Below the pieces are notes generated by a model. That model saw nothing but the letters and a program-made list of their open reading frames with translations. It was not told the DNA's origin and did not search any database. Position numbers and translations under genes: made by a program. From positions 68,334 through 132,333 of the forward strand of contig NZ_DGIR01000002.1 of the NCBI RefSeq assembly GCF_002386445.1: a stretch of DNA of 64,000 nt. Direction: 5' to 3'. The stretch is from Pseudomonas sp. UBA4617. GTDB lineage: Bacteria > Pseudomonadota > Gammaproteobacteria > Pseudomonadales > Pseudomonadaceae. The stretch's first letter is position 1. Every line of letters begins with the position of its first letter. Below are positions 1 to 9,007 of this stretch, in pieces.

Positions 1-622
1 CCGCGAGCTGCTGCTGCGCGGCTGGCTGGACAGCGAACAGCTGGTAGCGACCCTGGCCGAACAACTCGAGCTGCCCTGGGCACCGCTCAACCCGTTCAAG
101 CTTGACCCACAACTGATCGCCAAACTGCCACGCAAGCTGGCGACCCACTATGGCGTGTTACCAGTGGACGAAGACGGCAACACGCTGATCCTGGCCAGCG
201 AAAGCCCGGTCAGCCAGGTGTCGCTGGGGGTCATGAGCCGTCAACTGAAACGCCCGGTCAGCGCCCGCCTGGCGCCACAGGGTCGGGTAACCCTGGGCCT
301 GCGCTACCACTACCCGAGCCCCTGGCAAAAGCCGGAAACCCGCGAGATGCTGGCCGTCCTGGAACGCAACCAGGACGACGAAGCGCTGCTGGAACGGGTC
401 AGCCACCACCAGGTGATGCTGGGTGCCCTGTTGCAGGTGCGCGGCATGGTACCGGTCACCCTGTTCAACCAGGCGCTGATCGACTTCAACCCCGAACAGC
501 AAAGCCTCGGCGAATACCTGATCACTCGCGGCATCATCACCGAGCAGGTGCTGCAGCAGGCCCTCATCGAACAGGCCAGCGAACAGCAGGCCGCCTTTGA
601 CCTGACCCGGGAGGTGGCATGA
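1..622 (+). CDS. nfrB: NfrB-like inner-membrane glycosyltransferase, C-terminal part (5' truncated)
   Basis: Only the last ~206 codons lie in the window; the frame is open from base 2. The visible part is not catalytic. It carries two copies of an MshEN-type motif (MLGALLQVRG...LFNQAL and SLGEYLITRGIITEQVLQQAL), the domain that binds c-di-GMP in MshE-type ATPases and in NfrB. In E. coli NfrB is a c-di-GMP-dependent glycosyltransferase that makes the N4 glycan receptor polysaccharide with NfrA and YbcH. The stop overlaps the nfrA start as ATGA, indicating translational coupling. The name rests on this domain plus the nfrA-like neighbour, since the glycosyltransferase domain itself is outside the window. 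Confidence 0.8.
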   Translation, partial: RELLLRGWLDSEQLVATLAEQLELPWAPLNPFKLDPQLIAKLPRKLATHYGVLPVDEDGNTLILASESPVSQVSLGVMSRQLKRPVSARLAPQGRVTLGLRYHYPSPWQKPETREMLAVLERNQDDEALLERVSHHQVMLGALLQVRGMVPVTLFNQALIDFNPEQQSLGEYLITRGIITEQVLQQALIEQASEQQAAFDLTREVA

Positions 623-3600
623 AGCCGCGCTTTTCCCTCACTTTCACTGGCCTGTTGCTGTGCTCCGCCGCCCTGCCCGCTGCTGCCTCGACGCCGATGA
701 CCGACTTCCAGCGGTTCACCAGCTACCCGTTCATGGAGCGCAGCTACCGCGAGGCGAAGAAGGACAACTGGGCCGAGGTCGAGCGCCTGACCCGCCATGT
801 GCTCGACCGGGTACCGAACAATGACGAAGCGCGCTCGCTATTGGTGGAGGCCCTGGCCCATCAACGCCGCTACAAGGAGGCCGAAGCGCTGGCCGCACAA
901 CTGGGCGACAGCCCGGTGCATGCCAACGCCCTGCTCGAACTGCGCCTGAGCTGGATCGAGCAGGACCCACCCCCGGCCAGCGAGGTGGAGCGCTGGCTGG
1001 CCAGCAGCGCTGGCGCCCAGCGTGTACGTCTGTGGCAGGCCTATAGCTTGAGCCTGGCCAAGTCCGGCGGAGCCGCCAGGGCGCTGGACTGGCTCAATCA
1101 CCTGCCGCCACAGGAAGATGGCCAGGTCTTGCGCCTGGCCAAGGCAAACTTTGCCGAACAGTTGCGTAACTGGAAGGAAACCATCGAACAGCTGCAGCCA
1201 CTGGCTGCCCAGCGCCAGTTGCCTGCCCAGGACTGGCGGCGCCTGGCCAATGCCTATATCCAGCAACTGGACGAAAACGGCTTGAACGCCTTGCTGCCCA
1301 GCGCCCCATCCGCCGAAGCCGCCAACCAGGCTCGCCTGGCCATGGCCAACCGGGCCATCGCCGTCGGCCAGAACCAGCAGGCCCAGCGCTGGCTGCAAGC
1401 GCTGCCGGCCGAGCAACTGAACCAGCCGGTACAGCGCCAGCAGCTGTGGGAACTGGCTCGCCAGGGGCAGGACGCCGCGCTGGTCCAACGCCTGAGCAAC
1501 GAACTGCAACGCCCCTGCCTGGAAACCGTCGACTGGCTGTCGCGGCGTGACCCGGCGCTGGCGCGCGAGCAGTTCAAGGGCTGCAATACCAGCACCGACC
1601 CAAAGGCCTACGCCGTGCTCAGACAGCGCCTGTACGGCGACCCACCCCAGCCACCGCAACCACGCACAGCCGCCGAATGGGAGAAGCGCTACCGGCAAAG
1701 CGGCGACCTGGCCGCACTGGAACAAACCACCTTCCTGCTGACGCAGCAAGGCCACACCGATCATGCCCGGCAACTGCTGGAGCAGGCCTACGACCGCCGC
1801 CAGGGCCGCCTCACGCCGTCGCTGCTGCAGCGCCTGGGCAACCTGTATGCACGTAACGACGGGCCGCTGCAGCGCCAGCGCATGCTTGGCCTGATTCCCC
1901 AGATCGATGCCAATACCCGCGCCCAGCTGCTCGGCCGCCTGGCCGAGGCTGGCCACTGCGATGCCGTGCGCCAGGTGATACCGGCCACCCCCAGCGAGCC
2001 CGGCCAGTACCGCGCGCTGGGCCGCTGCGCCATGCCCGACCAGCCCGGAGAAGCCGTCGTCTACTACCAGGCCGCCGAGCGCCTGGGCGACCGCGGCAGC
2101 CGCCTGCCGCTGGCCTATGCCCTCGAGGCCGCCGGCGATTCCGAGGCTGCCCTGGCCATCTGGCGCAGCTTGCCAGACAGTACCTGGACCGAAAACGCCC
2201 GCCTTACCGCTGCGCGTGGCGCGCTGAACGCCGGTGACCCGCAGGCGGCACGGCGCTATTGGGAAGCTGCCGGGCACCATAGCGCCGACGATTGGGCGCT
2301 GGGTGCCGCTATCGCCCAGCAGCAAGGCGATTATCAGGCGGCGCTGGGCTTGCAGCGCCAGGCCCTGGCGCATGACCCGCGAGCCGACCATTACTACGCT
2401 GCCGCCAGCACCGCGCAACTGGCCGGCGACCGCGCGCAAAGCACCGCCTGGCTGGCCGAAGCCGTGCGCCTGGCCCCGGACCAACCGCGTTATCGCGCCG
2501 ACTACGGCATGCGCCTGGCCGGCTCGGCCGACAAAGCCCAGCGCCGCCAGTCAATCCCGTTGCTGGAGCGTGCCACCCAGGACTTCCCCGAGGACTACCG
2601 CCTGGGCGAGACGCTGGCCCTGCGCTACGACGAAGTCGAAGACAGCGCTGCCGCACGTCGCCAGCTGCGCCGGGTGCTGGATGTGGAGCAGGACCTGGTC
2701 GACGGTGGCGATGAATATGGCAGCCTGGAAGCCCGCAAGTATCGCCAGCGCCGGGCCCATGAAAGCCTGTCGCGGCGCGACACCATCACCCTGGCCAGCA
2801 CCTGGTCGCCGGCCGGTACCTCGACCAACGACAGGTTCCTCGACAATGGCCAGCGCGGTGGCACCGCGCGCCAGGCACAATCGCAGAACGTGCAGTTGGC
2901 CATGTGGGACCATGCCCTGGGTGAAGAGCCCAGCCGCAACGGCAGCACCCTGTCGGTGTATGGCCGGGTGCTGTTCGGTGGGCAAAACCGTACCGACTAC
3001 GCACAAAGCATGGGCACCGGCGTCGGCCTGCGCTACAAGCCGCTCGGTCAGGCCAACCTCAACCTGTACGCCGAGCTGTACCACCAGCGCCAGGTCGACG
3101 AGGCGCACTACCGCGGTCTGAGCCTCGGCCAGCTGCTGAGCCCGGCCAAGGTCGGCGGCAACTGGGGCGACCTGCGCCAGCATGCCGAGTCGAGCAATGA
3201 CCTGCTGTTGCGCGCCACCGCCTCGTTCCTCGACCAGGGCGCCTGGCGCAACGACTGGCGGGTCGATGAAGACGACTGGAACGAGCGCTTCCTCTACCTC
3301 GACGCCGCCTGGTGGACCCGCGCCGGCGACCACGCCTGGTTGTCACGCTACCAGCAGGGCCACGCCTGGAAGCTGCCGGGCAGTTCACCGCAAACCCTCA
3401 TGCCGTACGGCTTTGTCGAGTTCTCCAGTCAGGACCCGAGCAACGACTGGCGCCAGGACGCCCGGGCCGGGGTCGGCGTGCGCTGGCAATGGTGGTTCGA
3501 TGACGACCGCTACAACGCCTATCGCGGTTCGCTGAAAGTGCGTGCCGAATACCAGCAAGCGCTGGGTGGCAATCTATACGAGCGCGCCAACGGCGTGCTG

Positions 3601-3624
3601 GTCGGTGCGGAGATGACCTTCTGA
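619..3624 (+). CDS. nfrA: NfrA-like outer-membrane protein (TPR plus beta-barrel)
   Basis: A 1001-residue exported protein with a signal peptide (Lys-Pro-Arg start, hydrophobic LLLCSAALPAAA, cleavage near AAAS). Residues ~35-700 form helical TPR-like repeats rich in Ala, Leu and Arg. The last ~270 residues alternate aromatic and polar residues and end in Phe (VGAEMTF), typical of an outer-membrane barrel. E. coli NfrA, the phage N4 receptor, is about 990 residues with the same layout and exports the polysaccharide made by NfrB. It overlaps nfrB by 4 nt and the next gene by 1 nt, so the three genes are one operon. Confidence 0.85.
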   Translation: MKPRFSLTFTGLLLCSAALPAAASTPMTDFQRFTSYPFMERSYREAKKDNWAEVERLTRHVLDRVPNNDEARSLLVEALAHQRRYKEAEALAAQLGDSPVHANALLELRLSWIEQDPPPASEVERWLASSAGAQRVRLWQAYSLSLAKSGGAARALDWLNHLPPQEDGQVLRLAKANFAEQLRNWKETIEQLQPLAAQRQLPAQDWRRLANAYIQQLDENGLNALLPSAPSAEAANQARLAMANRAIAVGQNQQAQRWLQALPAEQLNQPVQRQQLWELARQGQDAALVQRLSNELQRPCLETVDWLSRRDPALAREQFKGCNTSTDPKAYAVLRQRLYGDPPQPPQPRTAAEWEKRYRQSGDLAALEQTTFLLTQQGHTDHARQLLEQAYDRRQGRLTPSLLQRLGNLYARNDGPLQRQRMLGLIPQIDANTRAQLLGRLAEAGHCDAVRQVIPATPSEPGQYRALGRCAMPDQPGEAVVYYQAAERLGDRGSRLPLAYALEAAGDSEAALAIWRSLPDSTWTENARLTAARGALNAGDPQAARRYWEAAGHHSADDWALGAAIAQQQGDYQAALGLQRQALAHDPRADHYYAAASTAQLAGDRAQSTAWLAEAVRLAPDQPRYRADYGMRLAGSADKAQRRQSIPLLERATQDFPEDYRLGETLALRYDEVEDSAAARRQLRRVLDVEQDLVDGGDEYGSLEARKYRQRRAHESLSRRDTITLASTWSPAGTSTNDRFLDNGQRGGTARQAQSQNVQLAMWDHALGEEPSRNGSTLSVYGRVLFGGQNRTDYAQSMGTGVGLRYKPLGQANLNLYAELYHQRQVDEAHYRGLSLGQLLSPAKVGGNWGDLRQHAESSNDLLLRATASFLDQGAWRNDWRVDEDDWNERFLYLDAAWWTRAGDHAWLSRYQQGHAWKLPGSSPQTLMPYGFVEFSSQDPSNDWRQDARAGVGVRWQWWFDDDRYNAYRGSLKVRAEYQQALGGNLYERANGVLVGAEMTF

Positions 3625-4463
3625 TGCGTACGTTCCTGGCCCTCTGCCTGCTCGCCCTGTGCCTGCCGGCCAGCGCCGACCAGCGCCTGTTCTACCAGCC
3701 CCTCAACCGCGACGCCGGCATCCCCCCCGACCAATGGCAGCAGCTATGGCGGGCCACCGTGGCCCAGGGCGGCAAGACCCTGATCGTGCAATGGAGCGCC
3801 TATGGCGACAGCGATTTCGGGGGAGCCCGCGGCTGGCTGGCAAACAGCCTGCGCAGCGCCCAGGCCGAAGGCCTGCAGCTGGTGCTCGGGCTGTACCTGG
3901 ACCCGGCCTATTACCAGCGCCTCGACGAGCTGGATGGGGACGGCCTGAACAGTTACTGGAAGGCGCAGCTGGGTCGTTCGCTCAACCAGTACCGGCAACT
4001 GCGCCAGACCTGGCAGTTGCCGGTGGCTGGCTGGTACCTGCCGATGGAACTGGACGACCTGCATTTTCGTGACGCTGAACGGCGCGATGCACTGTATGGC
4101 CAGTTGCAAGCGTTCAACCGCCAGCTCGACAGGCCGCTGCACATCAGTGCTTTCAGCGCGGGCAAACTGTCGCCACGGGCCAATGCTGCCTGGCTGGATC
4201 AACTGGCTGGCCTTGGGTTGATGGTGTGGTGGCAAGACGGCACCGGGACCGGGCGCTTGCCCACGCTGGTGCGCCAAAGCTATGAGCAGGCCTTGCCGTG
4301 CCGGGTGGGTGTGGTACGCGAGGCGTTCCGCCAGGTGAGCGCGCCAGGGCAGGCGTTCCGGGCCGAGCCCGCCGAACCGCAACTGGGCGGCGGCTGCCAT
4401 GCCGAGGCGGTGTTCGACTTGCGTTACCGGCCTTGGGCCCGGGATGTTCTGCACGACAATTGA
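3624..4463 (+). CDS. DUF4434-type secreted protein (YbcH-like position)
   Basis: A 279-residue protein with a clean signal peptide (MRTFLALCLLALCLPASA). The body resembles the DUF4434 family, a TIM-barrel glycoside hydrolase-like fold; motifs such as LIVQWSAYGD, LGLYLDP and GWYLPMELDD fit a barrel with acidic residues at strand ends. Its ATG overlaps the nfrA stop (TGATG). In E. coli the third component of the NfrAB pathway is the secreted protein YbcH, and by position this is its counterpart. A periplasmic role in trimming or binding the NfrB glycan is inferred. Family assignment is from memory of motifs, not from a search. Confidence 0.65.
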   Translation: MRTFLALCLLALCLPASADQRLFYQPLNRDAGIPPDQWQQLWRATVAQGGKTLIVQWSAYGDSDFGGARGWLANSLRSAQAEGLQLVLGLYLDPAYYQRLDELDGDGLNSYWKAQLGRSLNQYRQLRQTWQLPVAGWYLPMELDDLHFRDAERRDALYGQLQAFNRQLDRPLHISAFSAGKLSPRANAAWLDQLAGLGLMVWWQDGTGTGRLPTLVRQSYEQALPCRVGVVREAFRQVSAPGQAFRAEPAEPQLGGGCHAEAVFDLRYRPWARDVLHDN

Positions 4464-4494
4464 GTCGCCAGGCCCATACCTAGAGAGCCGACCG

Positions 4495-5586
4495 ATGTTC
4501 AAGACCATCGAAGCGCACGTTCGCAAGCAGGTCGCCCCGGCCGCCCTGCGCGCCGAGTTCCGTCAGCACGAATTCGAGTCCATGCGCCCGTTCTGTTTGC
4601 TGGTGTTCTGCGTCAGCATCCTGATCTGGCTGGTCTTCGACCTGATTGTCAGCTTCCTCGGCGGCCAGGGCTTGACCTGGCTGTCCGGGCTGTTCATCGC
4701 CCTGCTCGGCTGCCTCACCCTGGTGCTGCGGTTCACCCGCCGCAGCCATCACTTCGATGTGCTCAACCTGCTGTTCATCATCGTCATCACCCTGGGCATG
4801 CGCCTGGTGATCGAAGGCATCCCGGTGGCCCGGCGCCCGGTGTGGCTGGTACTCGGCGTGTCCACCGTGCTGTATGCCGTGTCGGTGCTACCGGTTCGGC
4901 GCTGGTCGTTCTTCTGCGCCATGGCCATCACCTGGGTGGTGCTCAACCCGTTCTATCACACTCGTATCGACGCGGATGAGCTCGAAGGCGCCATGCTGCT
5001 CAGCTATGCGGTGTTCCTCAGCGGCCTGGTGATCTACAGCTACCTGCAGATGCGCAAGGCCAAGCTGCACAACTTCTATCTGTCCAAGGTGCTGCTGGAA
5101 CAGGCCTATATCGACGCCCTGACCGAAATCCCCAACCGCCGCTCGTTCATGACCCAGGCCGACCGCCAACTGCGCCTGGCTCCGTCCGAGCGCTACCTGG
5201 CGATGATCGATATCGACAACTTCAAGCGAGTGAATGACCGTTTCGGCCATGATGTTGGCGATGAGGTGCTCAAGCGCGTGGCCACGCATATCAAGGCGAG
5301 CATGAGCGGTTTCGAGTATGCGCGGCTGGGCGGCGAGGAGTTCGCTATCTTTTTCCAGGGGCTGGACCAGCAAGGCGTCGAGCAACGGCTGGCAGGGTTG
5401 TGCCAACGGGTACGCGAGGACACTGCCGAGCACCCGGTGACCGTCAGCATCGGCCTGGCCCGGGTCGACCAGGGCGATAGCCTGACCACTGTGCTGGTGC
5501 GCGCTGACCGGGCGCTGTATGAAGCCAAGCACACTGGCAAGGACCGCTTCGTGCTGTGGTCGGCCCGGCTGGCAGACAGCGAATAG
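4495..5586 (+). CDS. membrane diguanylate cyclase (GGDEF)
   Basis: A 363-residue protein with about six transmembrane segments in residues ~25-200, followed by a GGDEF domain with the active-site signature RLGGEEF and the metal-binding motif AMIDIDNFKRVND. It should make c-di-GMP from GTP at the inner membrane. No RxxD inhibitory site is visible just before GGEEF, so product inhibition may be weak. The start was placed at ATG 4495 (MFKTIE), after AGAGAG; the longer frame from 4399 would run back into the previous gene. It follows the nfr genes by 31 nt and may supply the c-di-GMP read by the NfrB MshEN domain (inference). Confidence 0.88.
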   Translation: MFKTIEAHVRKQVAPAALRAEFRQHEFESMRPFCLLVFCVSILIWLVFDLIVSFLGGQGLTWLSGLFIALLGCLTLVLRFTRRSHHFDVLNLLFIIVITLGMRLVIEGIPVARRPVWLVLGVSTVLYAVSVLPVRRWSFFCAMAITWVVLNPFYHTRIDADELEGAMLLSYAVFLSGLVIYSYLQMRKAKLHNFYLSKVLLEQAYIDALTEIPNRRSFMTQADRQLRLAPSERYLAMIDIDNFKRVNDRFGHDVGDEVLKRVATHIKASMSGFEYARLGGEEFAIFFQGLDQQGVEQRLAGLCQRVREDTAEHPVTVSIGLARVDQGDSLTTVLVRADRALYEAKHTGKDRFVLWSARLADSE

Positions 5587-5602
5587 CAGGCCAGGCGACA
5601 CA

Positions 5603-6901
5603 TCACCCGGCCGGCAGACGTATCCGGAACTGCGCCCCGCCCAACGCCGACTGCGCCACGGTCAGCGTCCCGCCCTGGCTTTCGATCGCCCGCCGGCTGA
5701 TCGCCAGCCCCAGGCCAAATCCGCCGGTATTGCGGTCACGGCTACGGTCAAGCCGATAGAACGGCTGGAAGATCCGCTCACGCTCTTCTACCGGAATGCC
5801 TATGCCGTCATCCTCCACCGTCACCAGACACGTACCATCCTCTTCCCGACGAAGACGCAGCAACAAACTTTCATCGCAATAACGCATGGCGTTGCGCACC
5901 AGATTCTGCACCGCCCGTGCCGTCAGCCTGGGGTCCAGGACAAAGCGTGGCAGGTCACCTTCGGCACGCACTTCCCACTTGATGCCACGGCCGTCGAGTT
6001 CCTCGGCAAAGCCGCCGAGTACGCTGTCGACCAACTCCAGCAACGACACCTCGACCCGCTCGCGGGCCTGGTCGGCATTGTACAGGCGGCTATAGGACAG
6101 CAACTCCAGCACCAGCTCATCCAGTTCCCGTACATGGCCCACCAGCTCCAGCAGGCGTTTGCGGCTGGCCGCTGGTACTTCGTCGAACAGCAGCACCAGG
6201 CCGAAATCCAGCCGGGTCAGCGGCGTGCGCAACTCGTGCGACACCGCATTGAGCAGCTCGCGCTGCTGGTTGACGTGGCGTTCCAGGTCGCTGGCCATGG
6301 TATCGAACACCCCGGCCAGCTCGCCGATGTTGGAGTGCGGCGAGATGTGCGTGCGCTCGGCCATCTGCCCCTGCCCCAGGCGCCGGGCGGTTTCTTTCAA
6401 GCGCTCCAGGTCGCGCCAGTGCGGCCATACCCACAGCAGCAGGCAGCCGAGCATGACCGCACCGATCAGCACGGTCACCCCCCACGACAGCACGTTGATG
6501 TCCAGCGGGTCGGGGGGTGAATGCAGGCGCACCAGCCATTCCTTGTCCAGCGGCGCCAGTACCGTCTCGTAGTAGCCCCATTCGGCAATGCGCACCGCGT
6601 ACAGGCCATGTTCCAGGCGCGCCTGTTCGGCCTCGCTCAAGCCGGCCTGGTCCATGCGCAACAGCTGCAATTGCAGCGGGGCGAAATCCCTGGCCAGTTC
6701 CTGTTCCACCGCTGGCCACTGCTCGCGCGGGGCCTGGCGGAACTGGCGCACGATCAGCGCCTGCACGCCCTTGGCCTGATCCAGGTTGTAGGCCATGAAG
6801 CGCTCCTGGAACAGGCCGACGATGGTGTCAGGGATGAGCAGCAGCGCGCCGGCATAGGCAACGATGATGACCAGGTACAGGCGCACCAGGATCTTGAGCA
6901 T
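5603..6901 (-). CDS. rstB: RstB-like sensor histidine kinase
   Basis: A 432-residue inner-membrane kinase. The first transmembrane segment is at ~8-28, followed by a ~110-residue periplasmic sensor region, a second transmembrane segment at ~137-160 and a HAMP linker. The H-box NAVSHELRTPLTRLDF, the N-box (LVRNAMRY) and the G-boxes (DDGIGIP, GFGLGLAI) are all intact. The architecture and the partner regulator resemble E. coli RstB. It starts 6 nt after the response regulator stop, so the two genes are co-transcribed. It converges with the diguanylate cyclase, leaving only 16 nt between the stops. The signal it senses cannot be read from the sequence. Confidence 0.82.
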   Translation of the reverse strand: MLKILVRLYLVIIVAYAGALLLIPDTIVGLFQERFMAYNLDQAKGVQALIVRQFRQAPREQWPAVEQELARDFAPLQLQLLRMDQAGLSEAEQARLEHGLYAVRIAEWGYYETVLAPLDKEWLVRLHSPPDPLDINVLSWGVTVLIGAVMLGCLLLWVWPHWRDLERLKETARRLGQGQMAERTHISPHSNIGELAGVFDTMASDLERHVNQQRELLNAVSHELRTPLTRLDFGLVLLFDEVPAASRKRLLELVGHVRELDELVLELLSYSRLYNADQARERVEVSLLELVDSVLGGFAEELDGRGIKWEVRAEGDLPRFVLDPRLTARAVQNLVRNAMRYCDESLLLRLRREEDGTCLVTVEDDGIGIPVEERERIFQPFYRLDRSRDRNTGGFGLGLAISRRAIESQGGTLTVAQSALGGAQFRIRLPAG

Positions 6902-6907
6902 GGCCGA

Positions 6908-7609
6908 TCAGCACTCCCACTCGACGCGGCTGAACAGGTAGCCCTTGCCCCACACGGTCTTGATCTTGCGCGCTTCACCAGCGTTGTCGTCGAACTTGCG
7001 CCGCAGCTTGGAAATGGCCACGTCCACCGAGCGGTCGGTGCCGTTGAACTCGATGCCGCGCAGTTGCTGCAGGATACGGTCGCGGTTCAGCACCTCGCCG
7101 GCATTGCGCGCCAGCACCACCAGCAGGTTGTACTCGCCGCTGGACAGCTCCACTTCTTCGCCGCGCCAGCTCACCGTGCGCTCGGCCAGGTTGATGCGCA
7201 GACCACCGATCAGGATCAGGTCGTTGTCCAGGCGTGGCTCGTGGACACTGCTGCGGCGCAGCAGCGTGCGCACGCGGGCCAGCAATACGCGCGGCTCGCA
7301 AGGTTTGGTCACGTAGTCGTCGGCGCCCATTTCCAGGCCCAGGACCTGGTCATGGCTGTCGTCGCGGGCGGTCAGCATCAGGATCGGCAGGCTTTGCGAT
7401 TCCTGGCGCAGCAGACGACACAGCTGCAGGCCATCGATCCCGGGCAGCATCAGGTCGAGGATGACCAGGTCGGGTTTGTGCCGGCGATACTCGTCCAGCA
7501 CGTGGTCGCCACGGGCGATGACCTGGACATGGAAGTCGTTGCGTTGCAGGTAGCTGGCGATCAGCTCGGACAGGGCGCTGTCGTCTTCTACCAGGAAAAT
7601 GTTCGGCAT
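6908..7609 (-). CDS. rstA: RstA-like OmpR-family response regulator
   Basis: A 233-residue response regulator. The receiver has the acidic pocket VEDD, phospho-acceptor Asp in LVILDLMLPG, the LTA switch Thr and the KP motif. The C-terminal winged helix ends in a stretch (DRSVDVAISKLRRK, RIKTVWGKGYLF) close to E. coli RstA. The gene reads away from the RND operon across a 211-nt shared upstream region containing a 10-bp direct repeat (7729-7745). Control of that efflux operon by this regulator is likely by position but unproven. Confidence 0.82.
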   Translation of the reverse strand: MPNIFLVEDDSALSELIASYLQRNDFHVQVIARGDHVLDEYRRHKPDLVILDLMLPGIDGLQLCRLLRQESQSLPILMLTARDDSHDQVLGLEMGADDYVTKPCEPRVLLARVRTLLRRSSVHEPRLDNDLILIGGLRINLAERTVSWRGEEVELSSGEYNLLVVLARNAGEVLNRDRILQQLRGIEFNGTDRSVDVAISKLRRKFDDNAGEARKIKTVWGKGYLFSRVEWEC

Positions 7610-7644
7610 AGGCGGTTGGGCATCTAGGGGGGTGGTAGACCTTG

Positions 7645-7680
7645 CCGGCCTCTTCGCGGGTAACCCGGTGGAGCGGCCGG
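7645..7680. repeat. REP-type element
   Basis: Contains CCGGCCTCTTCGCGGG, the core of the P. putida REP family, followed by TAACCCG and an inverted GGCCGG at the far end (CCGGCC at 7645-7650, GGCCGG at 7675-7680). It sits in the intergenic space just upstream of the rstA-like gene. Confidence 0.6.
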
Positions 7681-7728
7681 TACAGACGTACGCAGAATAT
7701 AGAACCCTACAGCTCGACAGGCTTGTTC

Positions 7729-7745
7729 TTCACACTTTTTCACAC
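7729..7745. promoter_or_regulatory. 10-bp-period direct repeat, candidate operator for the OmpR-family regulator
   Basis: TTCACAC occurs at 7729-7735 and again at 7739-7745, one helical turn apart, between the divergent rstA-like and RND genes. OmpR-family regulators bind as dimers to tandem half-sites with 10-11 bp spacing, so this fits an RstA-like operator. This is inference from spacing only; the half-site does not match the published E. coli RstA box. Confidence 0.4.
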
Positions 7746-7820
7746 TCGTCCTACAGGTATTAACAGCCACCCGGGGAACACCTGCCGTAGCATATAGGCG
7801 GTCATCATCGGAAGATCCGT

Positions 7821-8996
7821 ATGTCTACTACCCTCCCCCAGCGCCTGCACCGCATGGCGCTTCTGGCGTTTGTGAGCCTGTCCCTGGCCGGCTGCGGCGA
7901 CAACGCCGAGCAAGACGAACAGGCTGCCACCCCGCAAGTACGGGTGGAAACCCTGCAATTGCAGCCACTGGCCATCAGCAGTGAACTCAGCGGTCGCATC
8001 CTGGCGCCACGCACCGCCGAAGTCCGCGCCCGGGTTGCCGGTGTGGTGCTCAAGCGGGTGTACCGCGAAGGCAGCGACGTCAAGCAGGGCGATGTGCTGT
8101 TCCTGATCGACCCGGCACCGTTCAAGGCCGACCACGACAGCGCGCGCGCCACCTTGGCCAAGGCCGAGGCCACGCTGTACCAGGCCCGTCTGCAAGAACA
8201 GCGCTACCGCGAGCTGGTCGACGACAAGGCCGTCAGCCGTCAGGAATACGACAACGCCAAGGCCGCCTTCCTGCAGGCTGACGCCGCCGTCGCCGAAGCC
8301 CGGGCCGCCCTGGAGCGCGCCCGCCTCAACCTGGGCTACGCCACCGTGACCGCGCCGATTTCCGGCCGTATCGGTCGCGCCCTGGTCACCGAAGGTGCGC
8401 TGGTCGGGCAGAACGAGAGCACGCCGCTGGCGACCATCCAGCAACTGGACCCGATCCACGCCGATGTCACCCAGTCGACCCGCGAGCTCAACGCCCTGCG
8501 CCGTGCCCTGCGGGCGGGCGAGCTGCAGCAGGTTGGCGAGGGCCAGGCCCGCGCCACGCTGATCCAGGATGATGGCAGCGCCTATCCGTTACCCGGCAAG
8601 TTGCTGTTCTCCGACATCAGCGTCGACCCCAGCACCAACCAGATCACCCTGCGCAGCGAGTTCCCCAACCCGGACCTCGACCTGCTGCCCGGCAGCTACG
8701 TGCGTGTGCGCCTGGAACAGGCCGTGCAGCCCCAGGGCCTGAGCGTGCCGCAACGCGCCATCCTGCGCGACAGCGCCGGCGTGCCCAAGGTGCTGGTGGT
8801 CGACCCACAGGCCCGGGTCAGCGAGCGCCAGGTGCTCCTGGGCAGCGCCCAGGGCGACCGCTGGATCGTCAGCCACGGCCTGGCGCCCGGCGAGCGGGTG
8901 GTGGTCGAGGGCCTGCAACACGTCAAGGCCGGTGACCAGGTGCAGGTCGACAACGCATCCGGGGCAGCGCCCATCGCACAGCACACTGGCCAGTGA
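7821..8996 (+). CDS. RND efflux periplasmic adaptor (membrane fusion protein)
   Basis: A 391-residue lipoprotein adaptor of the MexA/AcrA family. The signal peptide ends in a lipobox (SLAGC), so Cys at about residue 25 is the likely lipid anchor. It has the usual half-lipoyl strands (VRARVAGVVLKRVYREGSDVKQGD, read in parts), a long alpha-hairpin (~100-165), the second lipoyl half (YATVTAPISGRIG) and beta-barrel and membrane-proximal domains. It is translated with the RND pump 11 nt downstream. Substrate cannot be told from sequence. No outer-membrane factor follows, so the pump must borrow an OprM/TtgC-like channel. Confidence 0.9.
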   Translation: MSTTLPQRLHRMALLAFVSLSLAGCGDNAEQDEQAATPQVRVETLQLQPLAISSELSGRILAPRTAEVRARVAGVVLKRVYREGSDVKQGDVLFLIDPAPFKADHDSARATLAKAEATLYQARLQEQRYRELVDDKAVSRQEYDNAKAAFLQADAAVAEARAALERARLNLGYATVTAPISGRIGRALVTEGALVGQNESTPLATIQQLDPIHADVTQSTRELNALRRALRAGELQQVGEGQARATLIQDDGSAYPLPGKLLFSDISVDPSTNQITLRSEFPNPDLDLLPGSYVRVRLEQAVQPQGLSVPQRAILRDSAGVPKVLVVDPQARVSERQVLLGSAQGDRWIVSHGLAPGERVVVEGLQHVKAGDQVQVDNASGAAPIAQHTGQ

Positions 8997-9007
8997 GGGC
9001 CTGATTC

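Noticed and set aside
838..2484. Long minus-strand open frame (548 codons) opposite nfrA
   Set aside because: It is antisense to a clear TPR protein; its Gly/Leu/Gln-rich composition is the usual complement shadow of a high-GC gene.
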